Under the pieces are notes generated by a model. That model saw only the letters and a list, made by a program, of their open reading frames with translations, was not told the DNA's origin and ran no database searches. Below, piece by piece: positions 9,600 through 18,812 of a stretch of DNA of 64,000 nucleotides (its first letter is position 1; every line of letters begins with the position of its first letter). The stretch lies in NCBI GenBank assembly GCA_030428865.1, contig JAUIEK010000004.1, positions 186,001 through 250,000 of the forward strand, in the 5' to 3' direction. The stretch comes from Bacteroidia bacterium. Its GTDB lineage: Bacteria; Bacteroidota; Bacteroidia; Flavobacteriales; Flavobacteriaceae. A program made the translations under genes and the position numbers.

Positions 9600-10400
9600 A
9601 TGAAACGTTTTATAACTTTATTATTATTCGGATTATTCTTTTTTCAGTTTTCATACGCTCAGTATCCAATTCCAGAAAAACCGGAATTACAGACAAGTGT
9701 TTATGATTATATAAATCTTCTCTCTAACTCTCAAAAACAAGCACTTGAAGATAAACTTATTCGTTATTCAGATTCCACTTCTACTCAAATAGTAGTTTCT
9801 ATTATTGCCAGCACAGAAGGAGAAAATATTGCTTACTTAGCGGCTAACTGGGGAGAAAAATGGGGAATAGGACAAGAAAAAGAAGATAATGGAGTATTGA
9901 TATTACTAGCTAAAAGTGATCGAAAAATTACGATATCAACAGGTAAAGGAGTAGAGTTTAAACTCACGGACTTGATGTCTAAGAGAATTATAGAAAATCG
10001 AATTATTCCTGAGTTTAAAAAGAACAATTATTATGAAGGTTTAAATAAAGGAGTAGAAGGTGTTTTCGAAGTTTTAACAGGCGAGTTTAAAGAAACAAGA
10101 AAGAGAAAGCAAACTAGTAAAAAAACTTCCAAAAAGAGCCGATTTTTTCTTGTCGTGGTAATTATAATAATAATTATTTTGTTGTTCATCTTTAGAGGCA
10201 AAGGAGGAGGAGGTAAAGGCTGGAAAAGACGCTCTACATCAGACACAATTTTAGACGCCATTATTTTAAGTAGTTTAGGAAGAGGAAGTTTTGGAAGCAG
10301 TTCCTCTAGTGGTAGTAGTGGAAGTGGATTTGGCGGTGGTTTTAGCGGTGGCTTTGGTGGCGGAAGTTTTGGCGGAGGAGGCGCTACAGGTAGCTGGTAA
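9600..10400 (+). CDS. Secreted/anchored TPM-domain protein with Gly-rich tail
   Basis: A 266-aa protein. The signal peptide ends at SYAQ (residue 20). The TPM domain covers about 30-155 (VYDYINLLSNSQ, TQIVVSII, NGVLILLAKSDRKI, ISTGKGVEFKLTD). A basic linker (KRKQTSKKTSKKSR) precedes a transmembrane helix near 180-197. The tail after residue 205 is basic, then almost only Gly/Ser/Phe, ending GGGGATGSW. This layout is typical of YgcG-like TPM proteins. It begins directly after the previous stop (TAAATG) and overlaps the next start by 1 nt. Confidence 0.88.
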   Translation: MKRFITLLLFGLFFFQFSYAQYPIPEKPELQTSVYDYINLLSNSQKQALEDKLIRYSDSTSTQIVVSIIASTEGENIAYLAANWGEKWGIGQEKEDNGVLILLAKSDRKITISTGKGVEFKLTDLMSKRIIENRIIPEFKKNNYYEGLNKGVEGVFEVLTGEFKETRKRKQTSKKTSKKSRFFLVVVIIIIIILLFIFRGKGGGGKGWKRRSTSDTILDAIILSSLGRGSFGSSSSSGSSGSGFGGGFSGGFGGGSFGGGGATGSW

Positions 10401-11251
10401 TGAGAAGTAAAGTTGTAATTTTTCTGTTTCTATTTATTTGCTGCCAATCAGATTTTGGTAAACTATCCTACGTAGCAAAATTGCCTAAAAAATTAAAAGA
10501 GGTTTCAGGAGTTCAATATGATGCAAAAGAAAATGCTTTTTGGATGTTGAACGATAGTGGAAACAAACCATCTGTCTATTTAGTTTCTAAAGAAGGAAAA
10601 ATACAAAAAGAGTTAAAAGTACAAGCAAAAAATATAGACTGGGAAGATCTTACTCAAGATAAAAAAAGAAATCTTTACATTGGAGATTTTGGAAATAACC
10701 AAAACAAAAGAAAAGATCTTACTATTTTAAAAATCAATTTAAAAGATTTAAGCAGTAAGGATAAAGTTATTACGGAAAAAATTGAATTTTTATATCCTGA
10801 GCAAACAAAATTCCCGCCAAAGAAAGAGAATCGTTATTTTGATACAGAAGCTTTTTTTGAGTGGGAAGGCAACTTCTATATATTCACAAAAAGCAGAGTA
10901 AAAAGTTCTTATGGAAGAACATTTTTATACCAAGTGCCAAATAAAGCAGGAACTTATAAAGCGAAGTTGCTATCTCAATTTGAAACTACTGGAAATAGTT
11001 GGAACTGCTCAATTACTGGAGCAGATATTTCTAGAGATGGTAAGAAAGTAGCCTTAATTACGCATCAGGCAGTTTGGGTTTTTTATAATTTTACAGGGAA
11101 TGATTTTTTTTCGGGAGAAGTAAAAGAATATCCTTTTGATTATATATCTCAAAAGGAATCGGTTACTTTTATATCTGACTCTTTGCTCTCTATAGCTGAT
11201 GAGGAAAATAAAAATTCAGGCAGAAACTTATACCAGTTTTTAATAGATTAA
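10400..11251 (+). CDS. Lipoprotein with beta-propeller-like features
   Basis: A 283-aa protein with a short lipoprotein signal (FLFICC; lipid cysteine at 14 or 15). The motifs EVSGVQYDAKENAFWMLNDSG and IDWEDLTQDKKRNLYIGDFG resemble propeller blades of the SdiA-regulated or esterase-like phytase group. No catalytic residues are certain. It is the last gene of the M23-MerR-LemA-TPM-TPM operon, with 1-nt overlap to the TPM gene, and its stop overlaps the convergent phosphatase gene by 4 nt. Confidence 0.6.
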   Translation: MRSKVVIFLFLFICCQSDFGKLSYVAKLPKKLKEVSGVQYDAKENAFWMLNDSGNKPSVYLVSKEGKIQKELKVQAKNIDWEDLTQDKKRNLYIGDFGNNQNKRKDLTILKINLKDLSSKDKVITEKIEFLYPEQTKFPPKKENRYFDTEAFFEWEGNFYIFTKSRVKSSYGRTFLYQVPNKAGTYKAKLLSQFETTGNSWNCSITGADISRDGKKVALITHQAVWVFYNFTGNDFFSGEVKEYPFDYISQKESVTFISDSLLSIADEENKNSGRNLYQFLID

Positions 11252-14200
11252 AACCCGAAGCCTAAACCAAACGCGATTCGTAATCCATCTTCGCCATTAA
11301 AAAGAGCAAGATTTGCATTTAGCATATCGGCTGCATTAACAAAAAAGCCACCACCAATAGAGGTATTCCAATTGCCAGTATTATAACCATCAATCCATAC
11401 TTTTCCGTAATCAAAACCTGTATATAAACCAATGTTAATAGGAAGCAACCCTGTTTTTAATCGTTTTAAACTTAATCGAATATCTGAACTTTGGTAGTAT
11501 GCACTTTTGCCAATAAATCGGTCAAAACGATAACCTCTTAAGCCATTTCTAGCTCCAAGTCTAGCAGCTTGATAAAATTCAAAATTATTTCCAAAATTAA
11601 TTTGTCCGCCAAATTTAGTAGCGAAAACAAGTGTTCCTGAATGGTTGATTTTATGATCAATAGAAAAAGACGGTATTAAATATCCAAACCCTTTAGATGT
11701 ATCTAAATTTGTTTTGTAACCTAATTGAATATTCGTTTCCATTCCTAAAGTAGGAAAAGCATCGTTGTCTTTATTTTTGTAATTGTAAGAAAACTCACTT
11801 CCTACAAACTGCTGAGCAGAAAATACATTTGGGTTAATATCTGGGCTTGTGCTTATAAAACGATTAGTTGTGTTTTCAACAGTTATATTTTCATATGTAA
11901 TTCCTATTTGGGTTTTTGACTCTAGAAACCCAATCCACTTAAGATATGCTCCCGTTTTAAACTGTTTTAGTTTTACACGGTTAAAATCTCTATCAATGTT
12001 GTCATTATCAGGTTCAGGATTTATAGATTCATTTCCAAAACCAAAGTAATTTATCGCAAAATTAGGAGAGGTAAACTGAGCTGTAATACCTAAGTTTGAT
12101 TTGCCTATGGCGTTAGCAAATTCTCCATTATAAGCCAATTCAAAACCACTTGTTGCTAAAAACATATTTGCAGATAATACATGTTTTGCAGTAAAAGGAT
12201 TTTGATGAAATCCGTTAACAATGTATGTGTTTGTTACACCGATTTTAAGACCATCATCAGGATTGCTTCCTATAATGGGAAGAAATTGATTACTGTTGTA
12301 TTTTAACTTCTTGTGGTTATATACATTAATTTCATAATCATCTGTTAGTTTTTTCCTTCCTTTTGTCGTTTTAAAAATGTTTTTCTTAGACTTATAATCA
12401 TACATGACCACTCTTTTCCCATTTTCAATTTGGTAAGTATCTTTATTTTGCCCGCCAATAATTCTGATTTTTATTAAACTATTACCTTTTCCATTTACCT
12501 CAAAGATATCATCGTCATCTAAGCCATAAATCCAAATTTCTTTTGTGTTTTTACTGTCATAAATTTTTTGATGAAATAAATCAGCTTTTTTTCCTTTTTT
12601 AATTCGATAAACAGCAACTTTTGTTTTTCCATTGGGTAGACGTTCTACAACAAACCAATCATCTTTTTGACTTCCTTTTACTATTTGGTATTTATTAAGC
12701 GTTTTCCAGTAAGAATCGGCAATTTTTTGTAAATTATTTCTACGTCCTTTTAGTTTCTTTTTAATACTTTCTACTGTAGTATCTTGAACTTCTTTTGGAA
12801 ACGAGTTAAAGGCAATATCAATTACATCATCAGTCATATTTTTCTGAATATGTGTTACTTCATTATTCCAATCTTCTTGAGTGTAATTTGATAAAATTGC
12901 CATATCTAAAGGATAAGGCTCTAAGTTGAACCATTTGGGATTTTTTAGCTCTTCATCATAAGATTGCATTAGTCTAAGAGCAGGAACTACTTTTGTGGTA
13001 AACCGCATTAAAAAGCCATCAGACATTTTAGAAAATACTTGATCTCGATCTCTAGGAACAGGTCTGTATACTGTTTTTTTGTTTTCTTTAAACTGAGCCC
13101 AACGCCATTGATCTTCGTGTCTATCCCAATCACCAATTAGCATATCAAATAGACGAGCTCTTATGTATGACTTTTCGTCAATAATGATGCTTTCATCTTT
13201 TAGTGTTTCTTTCAGTACATCGTCTGTGCTAATTAACTTGTTTGAATATCCAAGGCTTTTTTTGTTGCCATGACCTGAGGCAGCGCGTTCTTCAATCATA
13301 TAAAGCTCATCGCCAAATTCAGAATTAAAATGACCGAGCGCATCTTGTTTAGGTACAAAATAAAGTTCAGGATTGGTATGATAAACTCCTGCAGCATCTG
13401 ATAACTTGCCTACAACAAACGGTGCATACGGATGCGCACCAGTAAAAACATCTAGTAATAAGCTTTCTGTATAGGTTTTATCAAACTGTCCTTCTACATA
13501 TTGATTTTTAAAAGCAACTGCTTGTAAATACTGTACGGCACTTTTTTTAAGTGCTCGCATCACATATTCGCGTCCATTTTTGTCTTTCAGTCGTAGTGAC
13601 TTTGATTGATGTCCGCCACCTTTTCTAATAGGATTTAAACCGCCAAATAGCGTATCTAACAAAACGGTTTTTGCTTTTATAGAATCACCATAATACTTCC
13701 TATAACGCTTCCCCCAAAAAAACTTATAGAGGCTTCCTTTTGAAACTTCTTTTTGATTGTACACGCTACTTTTTACAGAATCTTGAAAATGCTTAGGGTA
13801 TGCAATTAAAGGCATGTGTTTAATTGGAGTAAAAACTGCCGTTTCAAAAACAACTTTCTTTGAATATGCGTCTATAAACTGCACATGAGATGAACCATCT
13901 TTGTATACCAATAACTTTGCATATCCTTGCTTTCCTAGAGAAAACAAACCGCCATCAGATAATTTTGTAGCGCTCTCTTTGGCGCCAGATCCACTAACAA
14001 TTTGCGGAATATTATCTTGAACAATGTATTGCAAACTATGTTCGTGTCCAGAAACAAAAACAACTTGTTCATTCTGTTGAGCAAGTGTTACCAGACGTTG
14101 TTTTAACTCATTATATTTTTTATGTTGTAAATCAGCAGCAGAGATGCCTGTTGTTTTTCTCAATATGTTTTTCAATGTCCCTAAAACAGGAATTGGATTG

Positions 14201-14904
14201 AGGTGGCTTTTGAAATCATAATTTCCTCCATGTGGTCCTTGTGTATACATAGGATGATGAAGAGCGACAACTGTAGTTTTTCCTTGTGCTTTTTTTAGTA
14301 AACTTTCAAATTCATCCAAAAATTTTGATCTGGTTTTTATGTCGCATTTATCATTAATTGTTGGGTGTTTATCCCAATTTGTTAAATACCATTGTGTGTC
14401 TACTAAAATTAAATCTATGGATTTTGAAATGCTAACTTTTTTAAGAGGACAACCATTTTCTGGTAAAAATGTATTTTTTCCAAGTGCTTTTTCTACTCGT
14501 TTTTCTTGATTTTTCAATGCTTTCAAACCACTGTACCAATCATGGTTCCCTGGAATAAAAATGGTTTTTCCTTTAAAATTTTTTGCCAGATCAATTTGAA
14601 TGTCAATTCTATGTTTGTACAATGGATCATCTTGCAAGCCTTTTTCATAAATATTATCACCAAGAAAAAGCAACGTACTATTTTTTTTCACATTAATTAA
14701 CTCTTCTGACAGAGCTTGTAGAGCAGTAGTGGTAGAACCTAGATTAGCGTTTCCTGCATCACCAATTAAATAGAAAGTATGTTCAACTTCTTTATTGGAT
14801 ATTTCTTTTTGGTACTTATTTTCAGCTATTTGTAATTTATGAGAAGCACAAGCATTTAATAAGATTGCTGAAACAAGTATAATGGTTTTGGATTGAAGTC
14901 CCAT
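11248..14904 (-). CDS. Metallophosphoesterase fused to an outer-membrane beta-barrel
   Basis: A 1218-aa lipoprotein (lipobox LNAC, cysteine at about 19). Residues about 40-340 carry a calcineurin-like phosphoesterase with the full metal set: GDAGN, LGDNIYE, GNHDW, ALHHP and GHEHSLQ. A middle section of ~500 residues contains VPRDRDQVFSKM and GDWDRHEDQW. The last ~350 residues are a surface-antigen (Omp85-like) barrel, with GARNGLRGYRFDRF and a final phenylalanine (FGLGFGF). The enzyme would sit at the outer membrane; the substrate is unknown. No internal stop or frameshift is seen. Confidence 0.85.
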   Translation of the reverse strand: MGLQSKTIILVSAILLNACASHKLQIAENKYQKEISNKEVEHTFYLIGDAGNANLGSTTTALQALSEELINVKKNSTLLFLGDNIYEKGLQDDPLYKHRIDIQIDLAKNFKGKTIFIPGNHDWYSGLKALKNQEKRVEKALGKNTFLPENGCPLKKVSISKSIDLILVDTQWYLTNWDKHPTINDKCDIKTRSKFLDEFESLLKKAQGKTTVVALHHPMYTQGPHGGNYDFKSHLNPIPVLGTLKNILRKTTGISAADLQHKKYNELKQRLVTLAQQNEQVVFVSGHEHSLQYIVQDNIPQIVSGSGAKESATKLSDGGLFSLGKQGYAKLLVYKDGSSHVQFIDAYSKKVVFETAVFTPIKHMPLIAYPKHFQDSVKSSVYNQKEVSKGSLYKFFWGKRYRKYYGDSIKAKTVLLDTLFGGLNPIRKGGGHQSKSLRLKDKNGREYVMRALKKSAVQYLQAVAFKNQYVEGQFDKTYTESLLLDVFTGAHPYAPFVVGKLSDAAGVYHTNPELYFVPKQDALGHFNSEFGDELYMIEERAASGHGNKKSLGYSNKLISTDDVLKETLKDESIIIDEKSYIRARLFDMLIGDWDRHEDQWRWAQFKENKKTVYRPVPRDRDQVFSKMSDGFLMRFTTKVVPALRLMQSYDEELKNPKWFNLEPYPLDMAILSNYTQEDWNNEVTHIQKNMTDDVIDIAFNSFPKEVQDTTVESIKKKLKGRRNNLQKIADSYWKTLNKYQIVKGSQKDDWFVVERLPNGKTKVAVYRIKKGKKADLFHQKIYDSKNTKEIWIYGLDDDDIFEVNGKGNSLIKIRIIGGQNKDTYQIENGKRVVMYDYKSKKNIFKTTKGRKKLTDDYEINVYNHKKLKYNSNQFLPIIGSNPDDGLKIGVTNTYIVNGFHQNPFTAKHVLSANMFLATSGFELAYNGEFANAIGKSNLGITAQFTSPNFAINYFGFGNESINPEPDNDNIDRDFNRVKLKQFKTGAYLKWIGFLESKTQIGITYENITVENTTNRFISTSPDINPNVFSAQQFVGSEFSYNYKNKDNDAFPTLGMETNIQLGYKTNLDTSKGFGYLIPSFSIDHKINHSGTLVFATKFGGQINFGNNFEFYQAARLGARNGLRGYRFDRFIGKSAYYQSSDIRLSLKRLKTGLLPINIGLYTGFDYGKVWIDGYNTGNWNTSIGGGFFVNAADMLNANLALFNGEDGLRIAFGLGFGF

Positions 14905-14951
14905 TTGTTTTTGTAAATGAATCTTAAATATAACTAATTATCTCACAAAAC

Positions 14952-16514
14952 CTAAGAGCTACAAGAAAGCATGGAGCATCCTATTTTATGGCGTGCCCAT
15001 TCAGGTCTTTTAGAATACCATTTTTCTCTGTCGGGTTGTTCTTCGTAAGGATTTTTAAGGAGTTGATATAATTCATCAATCAAGGAATAATCTCCATTCT
15101 CTGCTTTTTCAATTGCCAATTGCGCCATATAATTCCGTAAAACATATTTAGGATTGGTTTGATGCATCAGTTTTTTTCTTTTTTCAAAAGAAGTGGATTC
15201 AACACTCAATCTGTTTTTATACTGATCAAACCAGGCATGCCACTCCTCTTTCAGTTCTTTTGTTAACTCATCTAAATTGTAAAAAGCTTTTTGGATAATG
15301 TTAAAACCATCTTTAGAATTTTTCCCTGAGAAGTTTGACAGCTCTCTAAAAAACAATGTCATATCAGTTTCTACTTTTTGCAAAAGCGATTCCAGGTTTT
15401 GAACGAGTTTTTCATCTTCTTGCTTATTACTAATTAGCCCTAGCTTATTGCGCATCATTTGAAGTGAATCTGCTAAATAATCTTGCTTATAACTTTCTAG
15501 GACTTCTTCAAGCGGAGTAGCTTCTTCAATTAATGGATAAAGAGCATTGGCAAGCTGATATAAGTTCCACAGTGCAATGCTTGGTTGATTTCCATATCTG
15601 TAGCGCTTGTTTTGTTTATCGGTTGTATTAGGAGTCCAACCCAAATCAAATCCTTCAAGCCAACCATAAGGTCCATAGTCTATTGTTAGTCCCAAAATGG
15701 ACATATTATCAGTATTCATTACTCCGTGAACAAAACCCACGCGTTGCCATTCTAAAACAAGATGTAAAGTTTTATTTGCAACTTCTCTAAAAAATTCAAC
15801 ATAGCTCTTCTTATTTGGTTTTCCCAAATAAGAGAAGTGCTCTGTTATCGTGTAATTTACAAGTGTTTGTAATGATGTAATATCGTTTCTGGCTGAGAAA
15901 ATTTCATAATTTCCAAATCGTAAAAAACTTGGAGAGACTCTGCAAACAACAGCGCCTTGCTCATAAGCAGCATTTCCATTGTACATAATGTCTCTCAAAA
16001 CTTTATCACCTGTAAGAGCTAGTGAAAGAGCCCTGGTTGTTGGAATATTAAGATGATGCATGGCTTCGCTACATAAATATTCTCTGATGGAAGATCGTAA
16101 TACGGCTAAACCATCGCCTTGCCTAGAGTAAGGTGTTGGTCCGGCTCCTTTTAATTGCAGTGACCATCTTCTTTGATTGTATTCAATTTCGCCTAAATTG
16201 ATTGCTCTACCATCACCTAATTGACCAGCCCAATGCCCAAATTGATGCCCTCCATAATTCATTGCATAAGGCTTACTAGTTTCTGCTACTTTATTACCTG
16301 TTACGATTTTAAGAAATTCATTCGATTTTGTTTCTGAGTGTTTTATACCCAATTCTGCACAGAGTTTGTCTGAAACATGCAATAGTTTTGGATTGCTTGT
16401 TTTCATGGGATTTACATAAGAAAACATAGCATTTTCTACCTGTCTTCTTGTGTTTTCTAAAATAGAATCTGCGGGGAGTTTGCTCGTAAAATGATTTTTG
16501 AACTGAATAGGCAT
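14952..16514 (-). CDS. selO: SelO/YdiU-family protein adenylyltransferase
   Basis: A 520-aa SelO pseudokinase-fold enzyme that AMPylates Ser/Thr/Tyr of target proteins, often linked to redox stress. It has YGGHQFGHWAGQLGDGRAI, LKGAGPTPYSRQGDG and VHGVMNTDNMSILGLTIDYG. The C-terminus ends in CSMLSCSS, with Cys-Ser-Ser at the position where eukaryotic SELENOO has Sec-Ser-Ser. It is directly upstream, in the same direction as transcription runs, of nothing but the phosphatase gene; msrA ends 5 bp before its start. The methionine sulfoxide reductase neighbours support an oxidative-stress operon. Confidence 0.92.
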   Translation of the reverse strand: MPIQFKNHFTSKLPADSILENTRRQVENAMFSYVNPMKTSNPKLLHVSDKLCAELGIKHSETKSNEFLKIVTGNKVAETSKPYAMNYGGHQFGHWAGQLGDGRAINLGEIEYNQRRWSLQLKGAGPTPYSRQGDGLAVLRSSIREYLCSEAMHHLNIPTTRALSLALTGDKVLRDIMYNGNAAYEQGAVVCRVSPSFLRFGNYEIFSARNDITSLQTLVNYTITEHFSYLGKPNKKSYVEFFREVANKTLHLVLEWQRVGFVHGVMNTDNMSILGLTIDYGPYGWLEGFDLGWTPNTTDKQNKRYRYGNQPSIALWNLYQLANALYPLIEEATPLEEVLESYKQDYLADSLQMMRNKLGLISNKQEDEKLVQNLESLLQKVETDMTLFFRELSNFSGKNSKDGFNIIQKAFYNLDELTKELKEEWHAWFDQYKNRLSVESTSFEKRKKLMHQTNPKYVLRNYMAQLAIEKAENGDYSLIDELYQLLKNPYEEQPDREKWYSKRPEWARHKIGCSMLSCSS

Positions 16515-16519
16515 TTAAT

Positions 16520-17047
16520 CTATTTTAATTTCTGAGCATAACTCTTTCTTAGCTTCTGTAGCTTGGGTGTAATAACAAAGTTGCAATATCCTTGATTGGG
16601 ATTGTTTTTATAATAATTTTGATGATAATCTTCTGCTTCATAAAAAATTTCTAACGGACTTATCTCTGTAACAATTGGTTTATCATAATATGGTTTTAGT
16701 TCTTCAATTACTTCTTTTGCAATTTCTTCTTGCTTTTGATCATGACAGAATATAACCGATCGATATTGCGTGCCTACATCTGCACCTTGTTTGTTTAGTT
16801 GAGTAGGATCATGAGTAGTCATAAAAATTGTTAGGACTTCTTTATATGTAATGACTTGGTCATCAAAAGTAATTTGAACTACTTCTGCATGACCAGTTAA
16901 TCCAGAACAAACTTCTCTGTATGTAGGTTTTCCAGGAGCACTGCCACCAGAATAACCAGAAACCACATTTTCAATACCCGTTATTTCTTGAAAAATAGCT
17001 TCCGTACACCAAAAACATCCGCCCCCTACTGTAGCTGTTTTATTCAT
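16520..17047 (-). CDS. msrA: Peptide-methionine (S)-S-oxide reductase
   Basis: A 175-aa MsrA reducing S-methionine sulfoxide. The catalytic GGGCFWCTEA motif (cysteine about 11) is intact, as are GYSGG (about 35), THDPTQLNKQG, GTQYRS and FYEAEDYHQNYY. It overlaps msrB by 8 nt and precedes selO by 5 bp, so msrB-msrA-selO is one operon read on the minus strand. Confidence 0.95.
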   Translation of the reverse strand: MNKTATVGGGCFWCTEAIFQEITGIENVVSGYSGGSAPGKPTYREVCSGLTGHAEVVQITFDDQVITYKEVLTIFMTTHDPTQLNKQGADVGTQYRSVIFCHDQKQEEIAKEVIEELKPYYDKPIVTEISPLEIFYEAEDYHQNYYKNNPNQGYCNFVITPKLQKLRKSYAQKLK

Positions 17048-17492
17048 TTTTTCTTTTTAATGTGATTGATTCTGAATTTATACAATATCGTAATCCGCTG
17101 GGTTCTGGACCATCAGGAAAAACGTGTCCTAAATGCGCATCACATGTATTACACATTACTTCTACGCGAATCATTCCATGTGATTCATCTTTTTCATATT
17201 TAATAGCGTTTTTATCAATTGGTTGTGTAAAGCTTGGCCAACCTGAACTAGAATTATATTTGATAGAAGAATCGAAAAGTTCTGTTTTGCAACAGACACA
17301 CTTATATATTCCAATATCATAGATAGCACATAATTCACCAGAAAAAGGTCTTTCTGTCCCTTTTAGCCGAGTAATTGTATATTGTTCTTGTGTTAGCAGT
17401 TTTTTCCATTCCTCATTTGTTTTTTCAACTCTATTTTTAGGTTTAGGATTATTTCCTAAAGAGAAATGAATTACGTCTTTCCAGGTTATCAT
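17040..17492 (-). CDS. msrB: Peptide-methionine (R)-S-oxide reductase
   Basis: A 150-aa MsrB reducing R-methionine sulfoxide. The zinc CxxC pairs (CVCC and CNTC), the SSGWPSFTQP motif, HLGHVFPDGP and the catalytic cysteine in RYCINS are all present. It lacks a signal peptide, so is cytoplasmic. It is the first gene of the msrB-msrA-selO operon and overlaps msrA by 8 nt. Confidence 0.95.
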   Translation of the reverse strand: MITWKDVIHFSLGNNPKPKNRVEKTNEEWKKLLTQEQYTITRLKGTERPFSGELCAIYDIGIYKCVCCKTELFDSSIKYNSSSGWPSFTQPIDKNAIKYEKDESHGMIRVEVMCNTCDAHLGHVFPDGPEPSGLRYCINSESITLKRKNE

Positions 17493-17618
17493 GTTTTAAG
17501 CTTTATTCTACTAAATTAATGTAATAAACCGAATTTAATAAACATGGTCGTTTCTGTTTTGGATTACTAACAGAATCAATTACTCAGCTTATTTTCATAA
17601 TTTCGTAAAAACCTTTGT

Positions 17619-18812
17619 ATGGAAAGTTTACTGGTATCTACCGAGAAATATGTAACCTCATTATTAAATACTGAATTACCTAATGAGTTTGTGTATCATA
17701 ATTTAAGTCACACACAGCGAGTAGTATTGGCTGTTAATGAAATAGTAGAGGCAGAGAAAGTGATAGACAGTGATAAAGATGTATTATTAATTGCAGCTTG
17801 GTTTCATGATACAGGTTATGTAAAAAGCAATGAAAATCACGAAGAAAAAAGTGTTGATATAGCAACAGAATTCCTTAAATCAAAGAATACTGAAGATAAG
17901 TTTATTCAGCAAGTTTCTTCGATTATTCGAGCCACAAAAATGGAATATGAGCCTGAGAATAATCTGGAAAAAATTATACGAGATGCAGATAGTAATCATT
18001 TTAAAGATAAAAACTACAATCAAATAAGCGAACTATTAAGAAGAGAGTGGCAACTAACAAAGAACGATGTTTATACAGAAAAAAAATGGATTGAGTCCAA
18101 CATTTCTTTTTTTACAAAACACCATCGTTTTTATACAAAGCATGCTTTAGAGAATTGGCAATCAGGAAAAGATAAAAACTTGTCTTTGTTGTTTAAAGCG
18201 CTGAATAAAACTGAAAAAGAAGAGAAAAAAAATAAGAATAAAGCTAAGGAGCTTGCTTTTAAAACAAATAAAGCAAAATTGCCAGAAAGAGGTATTGAAA
18301 CCATGTTTCGAGTTACTTTGCGCAATCATATTACACTCAGTAACATAGCAGATACAAAAGCCAATATTTTACTGTCGGTAAATGCAATTATAGTCTCTCT
18401 TGCATTATCTAACTTAATTCCGAAGCTAGATAATCCGTCTAATACATATTTGATTATTCCTACAATAATCTTTTTAATTTTTACAGTTACCTCTGTTGTA
18501 TTATCAATTCTTGCAACTCGCCCTAATGTTACTAGTGGTCAGTTTACAAAAGAAGATGTTAAAAACCGAAAAGTGAATCTGTTGTTTTTTGGTAACTTTC
18601 ATAAAGTTTCTCTCGACAATTTTGAATGGGCTATGAACGAGATGATGAAAGATAAAGATTATTTATACGGATCTATGACAAAAGATTTATATTTTCTAGG
18701 CAAAGTGTTAAATAAAAAATACAGAATATTACGTCTTACTTACACCGTTTTTATGATAGGAATTATTGTGTCTGTATTGGCATTTGCTATCTCATTTAAG
18801 ATAAACAATTAA
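17619..18812 (+). CDS. HD phosphohydrolase fused to a PycTM (Pycsar effector) membrane domain
   Basis: A 397-aa two-domain protein. Residues about 20-180 are an HD domain: H31, the H63-D64 doublet in AAWFHDTGY, H74 and D122/D124 in IRDADSNHF. A Lys/Glu-rich linker (about 195-222) leads to the segment FRVTLRNHITLSNIADTKAN, with helices at about 248-268 and 277-299 and a final helix at 373-394. That second part matches the Pycsar-effector transmembrane family (PycTM, formerly DUF5706), which in Pycsar defence damages the membrane when it senses cCMP or cUMP. No nucleotide cyclase is adjacent. The HD part could degrade the signal. Its stop overlaps the convergent GAF gene by 4 nt. Confidence 0.75.
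   Translation: MESLLVSTEKYVTSLLNTELPNEFVYHNLSHTQRVVLAVNEIVEAEKVIDSDKDVLLIAAWFHDTGYVKSNENHEEKSVDIATEFLKSKNTEDKFIQQVSSIIRATKMEYEPENNLEKIIRDADSNHFKDKNYNQISELLRREWQLTKNDVYTEKKWIESNISFFTKHHRFYTKHALENWQSGKDKNLSLLFKALNKTEKEEKKNKNKAKELAFKTNKAKLPERGIETMFRVTLRNHITLSNIADTKANILLSVNAIIVSLALSNLIPKLDNPSNTYLIIPTIIFLIFTVTSVVLSILATRPNVTSGQFTKEDVKNRKVNLLFFGNFHKVSLDNFEWAMNEMMKDKDYLYGSMTKDLYFLGKVLNKKYRILRLTYTVFMIGIIVSVLAFAISFKINN

Noticed and set aside
10031..10261. Minus-strand 76-aa frame inside the TPM gene
   Set aside because: It is antisense to the transmembrane/Gly-rich part of the TPM protein; composition is a mirror of that gene.
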